Below, one piece after another: positions 1-12,100 of a DNA stretch of 64,000 nucleotides (position 1 is the first letter of the stretch; every line of letters starts with the position of its first letter). The notes beneath the pieces are model-generated. The model had not been told where the DNA came from. It searched no databases and saw only the letters and a list, made by a program, of their open reading frames with translations. The position numbers and the translations under genes are program-made. The stretch comes from Arbacia lixula. Its lineage: Eukaryota; Echinodermata; Echinoidea; Arbacioida; Arbaciidae. The stretch covers positions 5,623,558 to 5,687,557 of the forward strand of contig OZ022585.1 in the NCBI GenBank assembly GCA_963669155.1, read 5' to 3'.

Positions 1-150
1 AGGAAACCGACCAACCTGTCCCAGCTTGAGGCTTTTGCCAAGGAAGAGTGGGCCAACATCCCCCAGAAGACATGCAGGAAGCTTGTGGACACGTACAAGA
101 ACCGTCTAGAAGCAGTCATAAGAAACAAAGGCTATGCTATTGACTATTAA
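1..150 (+). CDS. Tc1-like transposase, C-terminal 49 codons
   Basis: The open frame from the first base ends in TAA at 148-150. The peptide starts RKPTNLSQLEAFAKEEW and ends RNKGYAIDY. This is the terminal stretch of Tc1-family DDE transposases, in which a 'NL.eL..f..eEW..ip' segment is followed by 'R...vi..kG.....Y'. The last catalytic acidic residue lies upstream and cannot be checked. Nothing in this stretch is broken, so the copy may be fairly young, but activity cannot be judged from 49 residues. Confidence 0.8.
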   Translation, partial: RKPTNLSQLEAFAKEEWANIPQKTCRKLVDTYKNRLEAVIRNKGYAIDY

Positions 151-390
151 AGAAAGACATTGGACTCAGTAAACCTAGGGTATGAATAATTTTGAACATG
201 GCATTTTTTGAAAATCCATGAATAAAATACCCCTGAAATGATGAATTTCTTGAATTGTGTATTGTTGTTATTCTTTCACATGTTGGTCACATATAACTAA
301 TATACACACTTGACAAAATGCATTCATTTCATCACAAAAATAAAAAATCATAAAAATTAACAAGGGTATGAATAATTTTGAGGACAACTG
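1..390 (+). mobile_element. 3' end of a Tc1-type DNA transposon
   Basis: The element runs off the left edge. It holds the transposase C-terminus (1-150), a short AT-rich 3' region, and the right terminal inverted repeat, which ends at 390 with ...AGGACAACTG. A TA dinucleotide follows at 391-392, the expected Tc1/mariner target site. Read from the outside in, the end is CAGTTGTCCTCAAAATTATT, a Tc1-type terminus. The inner part of this end, GGTATGAATAATTTTGA, is repeated about 186 bp inward near 179-195. Two binding-site-like repeats in one long terminus is the IR/DR organisation of some Tc1 elements. The left half is not in the window. Confidence 0.85.
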
Positions 391-721
391 TAGGTAAGTG
401 TGCGTTTTGCACGGAACGCACGGCGTACGCAATATGGCAGGGCGCTAGGGATATATCCTGCGTACGACGCGTAAAAGCCTTTCAGATGTGGACAGGGTGG
501 AGTGAATTACCGACATCTACGTCTAAGTTGAGTTACTTTCATTTGTATATCGTGTACACCTACAGCTGTTCTTGTGGCGATATAAATTATGTGATACACT
601 TAGCATTGTATGTATGTCATATTCGACACGGCCCCCTAAAATACAATGTAGACACATCAGCCTATGATGATGCATAGATATATTTGTGGATTAGACAATG
701 ATAAAGATATATCACATGCAA

Positions 722-1745
722 TAATATGTGTGTATTGGTGGGATTTCCCCCGTCCTAAACTTGCTACCGGCAGACCCACTTAAAGATATGGATGAGATTG
801 TTAAGGGTAGACCTCGGCTGTACGTGTAGAGCTAATTTTGTATGTGATATATCGGCAAAACTTCACCACCAATCCCCTGCTATATCATGCTATATTCCTA
901 CCCCTACTATTTAAAGCGTAGACCTCAGCTGTCTAGAGGTAATGAGTATAAACATGATATATCGATAATATCGATTTTGGGTCGCTTCACCAACAATCCC
1001 TTTAACCCCTTATCCCATCATTCCTCTCGATCCGCACCCATCACATCAATCTCCTGCTCACCTGATATTTGTAGGGTAGACGTGAGCTACCTAGAGGTAA
1101 TAAGTATGTACATGCTATATTGATAGATCGCTTCATCACCAAACCTTACCAACCACTTCTACCACCATTATACTGTTATGCGATGTACATGTAAGTCCTT
1201 TTATCACTCCACCGCCCAAATAATGTTTCCACGTTAATGACCACTTTCCAGTTGCCGAATTACCCTCAAGGTTACATCTGACCCTCGAGTTTATGGGGCG
1301 AGTCTGATACTGGAATTTAGGATGACGTAGGTAAGGTCCAGTTTCTGTGAGATCATCATGCATCCAAGAAACTAACCTTCTGTATGAATTTCACTATAAT
1401 TTTTTACTTCCAACTTGAGACAGAAAGAGTATATATTTAGAGAGCTCACAGAGTTCGAGGCAGTTACTTCCAGAATTATTTTGGCAGCAGTTATATTTCC
1501 AGAATTGTTTCCTGAGTTATATCAGCAGAGTTACTTCATGAGATCAGAGTTATTCATCGGAGTTGTTTGAGCATTAAATGTACTGCAACATAATGTACCT
1601 CGAGTCTACGAGTCCTCCTTTAAGTTCAACTCAGAATTAAGCAAACTATAGACATTATCATCGTTGATCCCGAAACACCAACAACCCATAAGCCTACACG
1701 ACAATACCCCTCGATCTGCATCCATCAGACCACTCCCCTCCTCAC
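722..1745 (-). repeat. Array of decayed exon 9 and 5' splice-site copies (gene A intron 9)
   Basis: Three segments resemble the end of exon 9 and, in one case, its splice donor: about 803-835, 905-935 and 1062-1092. In the exon frame on the minus strand they read approximately TAEVYP then stop, TAEVYALN, and VAHVYPTNI followed by AG|GTGAGC. The true exon reads TAEVYPTNI then AG|GTGAGG. The match extends outside the exon: CTCGATCYGCAYCCATCA precedes the donor on the plus strand both near 1027-1045 and near 1711-1727. The remaining sequence shows no other gene. Confidence 0.7.
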
Positions 1746-1854
1746 CTTATATTCGTAGGGTAAACCTCGGCTGTGTAAAGGTACAACACGGCGAACGAAC
1801 CTGAGATGCCGAATTTACCGACCATAGAAACGGTTGTCAACCAGACTCCAGGAG
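1746..1854 (-). CDS. Gene A exon 9 (last exon in the window)
   Basis: Residues 428-464: PPGVWLTTVSMVGKFGISGS and YLYTAEVYPTNIR of helix 10. 109 nt, ends in phase 2 before GTGAGG. The following intron carries decayed copies of this exon's 3' end. Confidence 0.9.
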
Positions 1855-4800
1855 CTTCAGGTCGGGAAAAGGGGGAGGAGTCGGAACAATTCAGAAAACA
1901 AAACAATATCCTATCAATCGACTTGCATAAAACGTTAATTGCTAACGTAATTCGTACACGGATGACATCAGATGAAGACATGATACAGAAAAATAACAAC
2001 ATCATAAACAACAAAAAGAAGAAGATATTGAAAATGACAAGACGACAACAAAGAACAACAAAATGATAACATAGAAAAGTAAAAGAAGCAGACGAAGATG
2101 AGAACAGAGACGGAAGACGAATAAGAAAAAGAAAAAAAATAGGACAAAGAGAGGACAATAAAAACAATTATGAAGAAGAAAAGGGGAAGAAAATTGAAAA
2201 GATTGATGCATTAGAATAAGAAAAGGGATGTCAAGAACAAGAAGACGATGTGGCAGAACAAAGAGAATGTATAGTAACCATGGTAACTCACGAATGGCTG
2301 CAGTGCAGAGACACGCCACCCCACCCAGCATTACCAGCCCTACCAGGCTGGGTATTCTGCCGAAGTACTCCACGGTGAAGATGGTGAGGAGGTAGGCGGG
2401 GATCTCTACAGCTCCGGACAAGGCGAAGGCTACGTAGTCATTGACACCCAGGTTGGATGAGTTGAGAGACAGACCGCTGTACACCATGGAATGAACCATC
2501 CTAGCAAGCCACAAAGGGAAGTTCTAATTTGCAGGCAAGAATTTTGAATCCTTTGGTATCAGATAAACAAGATTGAAAACATTTTATGTTGAATATAGAA
2601 ATGTAGAAAGTTCATAACTTTCTTATCCTTTGACGGATTTGTATCAAATCCACACGGATATGTTTCTTTCATGTGTCTGCTTTTATTACAACCAAATTAA
2701 CCTCAGGGTGGACTTTCCATTTAAAATTATAAGCACAAGACACTCTGTTATCGCGAGGTGATAGCTGATGGATCATTGCAATGTGTGTAAATCACCGCAG
2801 GCCTATAGCTTGATACTTTTCTGAATGAATGGTCGCCACTACTTGTATGCAAATCGGTGCAAGGAATTAGTCCATTACCGGTTAATAGTTCTTTGAGGTA
2901 CTGTTGCCTTTTCAAAGCAGAATGGTTGGATCTATATCTCGACTGTCCATCAATCAGGTGACAGATTCATTAACCCTTAACGTTAATTGTGGATTTGTTC
3001 ACCATGAATATACATGAATCGCAACAGGTTAAGATGATGTATGTAAAACCCTCAACTCCTTGTGTGCCGTATAAAATGTTGCTATGAGATATGTGCCTAG
3101 CTATTGTGACCAAAACCCCGAATGCGACACATGCGAAGTTCAATGATATGGACCTATGTATTTGTATACTAACCACATGTAGATGAGGTTGATTGTACGC
3201 AGTGCAACCGTTCGTGCGCGAAACAGATCGAGTGCAGTGGGCTTATACTCATCTCGAATCGCGTCCTTAAAAAAACAACAGCAGCAAACAAATAAGTGAC
3301 ATCACGAGACATTTAAAGGCAGTGTGTCCCTTTCGCAAACTAAAATATTTGTTTCTGTATATTATTGATCCTGATTTCCACTTGACAGTAGAACATCGTT
3401 TAACGAATGCTCATATCATTCATGTCATTTACCCAGGTCTTTCTCGCTAGATATCTCACATGCCAGTAATTTTGAAAAAGACGAATTACCAAGCTTAAAA
3501 TAACTATTACACTAATGGAACACACGTAGAAATATTGACCAGCAGTATTTATACTCCATAAGAAAATATCGACGTGATTCGACTCACTTGCGTTTTTCTG
3601 AATTCTTCTGAGAAGACGGGCTCGGGCGCTTCCTTACGATTGACGTGTCCTATCTTCTTGATGATCTTTTCTGCCTGGTCGTAACGACCGATGGAGATGA
3701 GCCAGCGGGCAGACTCGGGCATGAACCTGTTGGCAGAGATGGAATCAGTGATGCAGGAGTATGGAGGGGTAGTTAATTAGGTAGAATTATGCAAATTATC
3801 TGCTCCATACGGCAAGCGAATGTTCTTCTTATAGAGAGACGCAGGCATCCGTAACCATGGTAATCATCAGTGCTTTAACCAATATCGTCATCTCAAATAT
3901 ATGTATTATTTTCATCACCGACAGGATCATCGCACTACCAAAACCATGATAGCTACCGCCATCACCATTGTCGCCACCACCGCTATCATAATCATTACCA
4001 CCATCACCATCACACACCTTTAAATACCACCAGCACCGCAACCACAACCGCTACCACTGCTGCAACCACCAGCACCTACAATTACACCAACACCACCATC
4101 ATCACCACCACCACCACTACCGCCATCACCATTGTCGCCACCACCGCTATCATAATCATTACCACCATCACCATCACACACCTTTAAATACCACCAGCAC
4201 CGCAACCACAACCACTACCACTGCTGCAACCACCATCACCTACAATTACACCAACACCACCATCATCACCACCACCACCACCACCACCACCACCATCACT
4301 ACCACATCACCACCAATAAGGTAACCACAACCACCGCCACCGCCGCCAACACCATAAAGCCATCACTTCTTTAATACTTACAGCATGACACCAAAGAAGA
4401 GAACGAGGGGTAATGTGACAGCAAGTTGAAGAGTTCTCCAGTATCGTAGGAAGTACGCCAAGAGACCCAGAAACATGTAGCCCAGAGAAAACGGGATACA
4501 GAAGAGGATGCCTGCGACGTTGCGCCTACTGGGCCCCACGTACTCGGTGCCTGCACGGTGGTCAGGCGATACAGGTGTGATAAGAAAGGAACATGTGGCC
4601 ATTATAAAGATTTCCTCTTACATTGGTGGATAAAGGGTGTGGGAGCTGAGGGTGTATTCGAAGACGTACCAATTATGAAAAGGGTGACATAAAGCTAATG
4701 ATTTATTAAACAAATTAGGAAACGGGGGATATGGCGAATGGTTTTTCGACGATGAGAAGGATGACTTCGTGAATGACTCACCATTGATAAAGAGGATGAC

Positions 4801-5912
4801 GTCGTGAATGACTTACCCTTGGTGAAGAGGATGACGTCGTGAATAGCTTATGATGATCCATTCGATGACGTATATAATGCCTTATTGGATGACTTATTGA
4901 CATGATGATGAACCCGATGACATATCGATGACGAGGAGTATGGGGTAGTGAATATAACGATGGTGGAGCGGATGATGCTCTCGATAACGTGTATATGATG
5001 GAGAGGATGAGGATGAGGCTTACCGTTGAGGAAAAGTATGGTTTAGAGCATGGTTTAACATTGATGAACATGATGAGGAAGAGGAGGATGTATTTGATGA
5101 CGTACCGATGATGACGATGATGAAGTTTATGATACATTCGATGACGTACTTATGGCGAAGACGATGAATTATGGTGGATGGCTTACCAATGATAAGATGG
5201 ATGATGATGATGGTTATGATGACGGTACTCGATGAGGTAGGTAATGACGTACCGATAAGGAAGGAGATGATTTGGTGCATGGCTTACCGATGATGAAGAG
5301 GATGATGTAGCTAGCGATGCTAGCCATCCCTTGGAAAAACCGCACAAGGGTGTAGACCCACCACTCGGGGGAGAACGCAATCAAGAGCCCCGTCACCACC
5401 CGCAGCAATAGGCAAACCTGCAAGGTCCACCAACGGCCGATGCTGACAGTGGGTAAATAGGGAGGGGGAGTGTACAGGTGTAGGGGGAGAAAGAAAGAGA
5501 GACAGAGGCAGACAGACAGACATATAGAGAAAGAGAGATAGAGGGATGGGAGAGCGACAAAGGGAAAGAGATAGAGAAGGCGAGAGAGAGATGGGGAGAT
5601 AGAGAGATAGAGAATGAGAGAATGAGGGAGTGAGGGTAAGAGAGAGGAGAAATAACGGAGAGGGGATATTGAGAAAGGGAAAGTCCGAGGAAACAAAAGT
5701 TTCGTGTCATGTTGGTGAGGTCATGCCGTTGTTAATAAATGCATGTTCTCGGAGACGTGTTGCTATCAATAAGCAAAATGAAAATATTAAAAATAATATT
5801 AGGAAAGTCTGTGGTCTATAACATCACAGCGTCTTTTTCCGAGTTGCCAATTGGGTGTATGTGTTTTTGTTTATTTGCTTGTTTGTGTGTGTTGGTGTGT
5901 GTTGGCGTGTGT

Positions 5913-5969
<57 letters not shown>

Positions 5970-8843
5970 TGCATGATGATGAAGACTCTATGTTCCCGCA
6001 ATCATGGTCATGTAACTCATGTTTTTAAGTAATTCGTGACTCTTTTCATTCTATACTCCTCTCTCAACTCTCTCATTACTATTAACATGAAGACGTGCAG
6101 TAAGTCAATGTAGTTTTCCCACCTTGGTGCTGAGAGGGTTACCTCGCCTAGTTCTACTGTCACATCCCTGCACCGCATTGCACACACATCACATAAGCTG
6201 CATCTAAAAAAAAAGACAAATGACATGACACGTGAAGGAGAGGAGAAGGCTCTTACTAATCAGATAGGAGGCCAAAGAAGATGGAGCCCACGAGATAGCC
6301 TCCGTAGAAGACCGTCTGGGAGACTTGGGTCAACTCGTCCTTCCCGCAAACCAACTCGAACTGGAAGGAAATGTATTGAAAAAAAGCTTATCTGTCCCTA
6401 GTTATGATATTGCAGAAGTATCACATGTATCATGAAGAGCTAATGTCCAAATGGTACTTTATCTCTATTGCATTAAAAGGCAGTAATCAGTATGTTTATA
6501 ACGTGTATTGATTTTGAACCTTGTTTTTTAATTAAACGGAGAAAGAAAAAAAAAGACATTGAAATTGCACAGGTGATTTGAAAACATTGCGCGTTCTTCA
6601 TTTTCTTCATTCTAGCAAGTCATCACGACAGACCTATAACATGTATAGCATGCATGGTACAACGTGAGAGCAGCTATTAGTTTACATTTACATATACGGT
6701 AAATTGAAAACACAGACATTGAAAACTCTCTCAAGCTAGTAGCTAGCTGGTAGCTACACTTAGCTGCTCCTAGTAGCTAGTAGTAGTGCGTGAGAAGATG
6801 GGGGGTGGGGGGGGGGGTAAAGCTGGATTTCCTTTAAGATTTGAACCTAAATTACAGAAGCAGCTAACAATGTGTGACTATATGTTTGCAATATGGACAA
6901 CTGAGTAGAAAGGAGTGGTATGTGAAAGTAGTAGAGATATCATGTCATGTATATTTTTCATCGACAGTTGTTAAATTCTGAATGCGCCATTGAGGCATTA
7001 TTTTTGCACTGGTGCTACATTCCATTCCCATAGGGCAGTATATGGCATGACAGACAAGGAGTTAAGAAAGAAGTGCATTGTCAAGCCTGGATAATTTTAT
7101 TGGCAACGTAGTCATGGTAGGAACACTATGAACATGAAAGCGGAAGGTAGCCCAACATTGTAATAAAACAAGGGATATAAACATTTCTCTCAGATAGAAA
7201 CAGTCTAGCTACTAAAAGCCCCAAACAATCCAAGAACGGCCTAAAATGGCAGACTCAAGAGTAGCCCAAGAAGGTCAGAGAAGCCAATCACAACAAAGAC
7301 GCTGCCAAAAGCAGCAGAAGACTCCAGGAGAAACCTCGGAAACTTGGAATAGCTCTGTGGGATGGCAAAATGGCTGCTCAGTGAATTAAATCGGTATCTT
7401 AGAGGAATCTAATTTGACGTACGGACACTTGGCTGCTTTTGCATGGCAGCTTCTCGGCTGTTCTTGACGGGTTTTGATATGATTCAAAAGAGAGTTAAAT
7501 GTTAACCGGACTCGTCGATTTAGAAGAGTTTCCCTTTCCCATCATTACAGCATAGGGATATCTTATGGACAGGACAAAACGTAGCTAAGGTTTTTTTTTT
7601 TTCTCTAGAGCTTACATCACTGGTTAAAGTCGACTTGTACTGGCTGTCGTCGTAGTCCCACCCCTGATCACACGGGATGGTTTGCGCACCACCGCTATAG
7701 TTGGACGGATCAAGCCCCGGGTAGAAAGCCACTCCGGATACGTTGTACTTCTCACACTCCGCGTACACCAGCCCGCCCTCTGCGGTATAGTTGGAGGGAA
7801 TACTCGCATTCTTCTTCGCCATTTCGCACTCTTCCGGTGTTGCATAGTAGCTGCAGTCGAAGCTGTCCCACTCTGGCACCTGAAAAAAAAAACAGTTGTT
7901 GAGTCTTTACAGGATATTGGAATTAATATCAAAGCAGAATAACAAAGCCATGTTGCGTGTAGGTTTTCAATAAGCCAGTTCGTAGTTTCAATCTTTACAT
8001 CAGCAGATTATTGCTGGTAGAAAATGACCTCACGTCAATGGCACTCACAGAATAAAATGGGAATTCATTAGATAGTCGACCACATTTCAATCTATTGTCA
8101 TGCAGATTTGACAACAGCTATTCAGTGCTGAGAAGGTGGTGAAAGAGCATTCCACCACGTGCACTTGCTTCTATTGTTGCTCCGGGCACACTGTATACAA
8201 ATATATTTACATCCATCATCCAAAACAGCTTCATGAATAAATCCCAGTCCGCAGTCTAGTAGTATTTCTTCAGTGGATTGTCCAACCATGGTGTAACTAC
8301 GAAGTGGTCTATTATTACAAGAAGGTATTAGAACTGGCGTCGGCACGAAGAATTTATTCCTTCACCAGTTGCGTTCTTTAATAGCACAATATAATATTTG
8401 ACGCGTTTGGTTTGACATATTTCTCAAACCAGATTTTCTTTTGTGATTCAGACGAAGGCACTGCCTAATTAGAAATACAACGTATTGTTTGAAGCACCTG
8501 AATGTCTTCATTTTTTATGAGGCGGTAGTCATCATCAAAGGAAGTCTATCCGAGTGCAGTCCATCCATGATAGGTCCATGTTGAAGCCAACTTATCTTCA
8601 TGGTGAACTATCCCTTTGATACTGAGAGAGTGCAGACCGCGTACGGTTCGGGGTGAGAGATGGGGCTAGGGATGGGGGAGGTATAGGTAGGTAGCCCCCT
8701 CCCCTCTCTCTCTCTCTCTCTCTCTGTCTCCTCTGTCTCTCTCTCACTCCTCTCTTCACTCTCTCTGTCTGTCTGTCTGTCTCTCTGTCTCTCTCTCTCT
8801 CTCCTGTCTCTCTCCCCCCCCTCTCTCTCTCTCTCTCCCTCTT

Positions 8844-8895
<52 letters not shown>

Positions 8896-8912
8896 CTGTC
8901 TCTCTCCCCTCA

Positions 8913-8943
<31 letters not shown>

Positions 8944-9008
8944 TTCTTTCTCTCTCTCTCTTTCTCTCTCTCTCTCTCCTGTCTCTCTCCCCTCACTCTC
9001 TCCCCTCA

Positions 9009-9060
<52 letters not shown>

Positions 9061-9075
9061 GTCTCTCTCCCCTCA

Positions 9076-9135
<60 letters not shown>

Positions 9136-12100
9136 TTTCTCTCTCTCTCTCTCTCCCCTGATCCGTCCCTTCCGTGTAATAGTCATGATTGTGTTATTAC
9201 TTTGCGCTAACACAGGGTTGAACCCGTTACAGAAGTTCCAGTTTCGAGTAAATATGGAAAGTATAATTTATAACAAGTATGTTCGAAAAGAGCGGAAAGC
9301 TTCGTTATCAAACATGCTACTTTTTAAAGCAATTCGGAAACATTATATTTAATAACGGAGGCGAAAAATATAAGTTCCTTCTAACGATACGCCTGTTTCC
9401 CTTCAATGCGAAAACCAGCTTTAAAATTGGATTTTGATATTATAGTTCTATAATAAAACATTTAATCATGTTTATATGAGGGGTGTTAACTATCTTGTGC
9501 TTTGCTGATAGTCATGGTGGCCTTTGGTCACTTTTGGAAACTCAAATACTATAAAGCATGATTTACAACTCTAAATAAATGTATCTAGTGTGGCTGTTGA
9601 GGCGCTATCTCCTACGTAAAAATAATGCCCCTATGGTATCACAACGCCCATTGCAAACGTATACATGGTATATAGGTTAAATGTGTGAATGTTAAACTTT
9701 GTTCAGAATGATTTTACTATTCAGCAACTGCCACGCAATCTGAATGAAAGCTCCACCGGTAGTGTAGTGTAACTAAAATTATGTAGATTATTTAGATAGA
9801 TCAAGTTATTGGTGGTTATGCCTGTATAAAAGAACCAGTTCACTCTGAAAATATTTTGGTTTCAATAAAAGCAGACACGTGAAAGAAACATTTGAGTGAA
9901 GGTCTGATGAAAATCCGGCAAAGGATAAGAAATTTATGATCTTTAAAAAACTATGAATGTTGTGACGTCACGTGAGAGGTGCTCTCCCACATACTGTTTT
10001 CAATTCTTTTCGAAAATGTGCATTTTCTCAAAAAGATATGTATTATTTTAACTATGCATTTTATACAACATTATAAATACGTGTTTATACACATACATAT
10101 ACAAGAAAAAAACAATCATTCCGTTGTCAAAAACAGAAAAATAGCAATTCATGAAATCATACGACACACAACATATTAGAGAGCACCTCGCACGTGACGT
10201 CACAAAATCAAAACTTTAAAACCTATTATAACTTTCTTATCCTTTGACGGAGTTTCGTCAAACCTTCTCTAATATGTTTCTTTCATATGTCTGCTTTTAT
10301 TGAAAAAAAAACATAATTTCAGGTTGGACTATTCCTTTTAATTCCGAGAAAGTCCGTTATCTACACTTTTAATTACATGTATGGAAGAGTAGAGGCGTAA
10401 TGTTGCGTTCAGAATGTGGACTGCCGCACGGGGCATGGGCGATTATATTATAATACTTACGGCACACCATGTGTCTGTTGTCAGTTCTGCATACGAGCTG
10501 ACCGCCCCGGTGAGGTAATCAAATACTCAGTGTAAAGCAAATACCAGCATGGTTTCGTTGGTATGGACCTTGGTATCATTAATGAAGCACCCCATCCCCT
10601 TCCCCATCTCATTTGAGGGCAAGGTGTTTCCTCTCAGTAAACAATCGGAGGGAAAACGTCAATTTTACACGAGGTCACCATCATAGCTTGCCAGCAATCC
10701 CAGCATGGTCCCGATGATAATGGCTTAGACGATCAGTAATACTACATTGATGACACTCCCCCTTCACCCCCGAACTACTCAAAATGCAGGGATTGATCAT
10801 TCCGCTCATTGTCAGTTTCCAGTTAACCAGTTATACTATTGCGAGTGGAGTTCGTATTTCCTTCGATTCCCGTGTTTTTTTAATTTGATGTTGACCTGAA
10901 AAAGGTACTGATTATACCAACATAACCTTGTTTTATGAACTTGATTTTTAATTTTGGTGTAACAACCGTATTTTTACTCATTTTTAAAATTAGGTGATTA
11001 TCACAAGTATGATAAAATCTTTCTTAACTACCACATACCTTATTAAAGGAAAAACAACAACTAGCTAACTCAACTCTGTCTACAGTCTAATGACATCGCT
11101 CCATCTACGGTAGCTAAGTCACTATTTAATGTTGATATTTAGATCTTTATCCGCCACTATTTGCGTTTGTGTGCAAGCTTTACACAAAATCCAATAGAGC
11201 AGCTGTTTATCCGAATTAAAGTCTGTCTGCTATCGTGGCTATGACGGGACAGGAAAGATATATCAGCCCGTGGCAAACAACAGTTTGGAGATTATTTGTA
11301 ATGAATGTAATACACATTTCCAACAAACACAAAATGATACTTGATACCATTAAAAAAACACCCGCATTTACTTAGCGCTTATCACAAAGAATGTTTCTAA
11401 GCGCTTACGGAAAAATCTAATAGAACGACAAAGAATTTCAGCTTTATACATGTTGACAGTAGATAGTTGAAGCTGAATATGCAACTCCAAAAAGGGAAAT
11501 CTACTTAACAAAAAAGTTAGTTTTTAACATAGATTAACATTTTTCTCTTGAGTCTGCTTATTTTATGCTCTGAGGTAGATTGTTCCAAAGTTGAGGGGAT
11601 GCTGAATAAAAAGATCGGGAAATATAAGACTGGGTATTGGTGGCAGTAACTACTAAGAATTATTTATTTGCCTGAGCGCAAGGTGCGGGAGGGTGAGTGC
11701 TCTGAACCGGAGCTCATTTGATCAAACATTGTAAAGTAAGCAAGAGGATCTTAAAATCATATGTTCAATAGATGTATTTGAATGTACATATTATATACAT
11801 TTGTTTTGACAATCAAATTATTATCATTAATCATTGATCACATCTATCCACTACATTAAAAACGTTGATGACACGGAACGGACGCCATGAAAAAGAGGGA
11901 AATTAAATAACACAAGGTACTTTATCCTTCTTTGAAGGCATTCCGAAATTATATAAAACTTTGCGTGAAACCCAAGACGAACATAAAATAGTCCAGTTTG
12001 TAACATGTGAATCTAAGCAGTAAAGTGGTATTCAAACAGTGCATGGAAAACATTGTGTTTAGTTTACCTTTGAAGCCCAGCTTCTTTATCCAATGTAAAT

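Noticed and set aside
3952-4281. CRISPR-like array
   Set aside because: A two-copy duplication of trinucleotide-rich intron DNA with no spacers, in a eukaryotic gene.
8608-9009. 133-codon Arg/Glu-rich open frame
   Set aside because: It lies entirely in the CT microsatellite of gene A intron 1.
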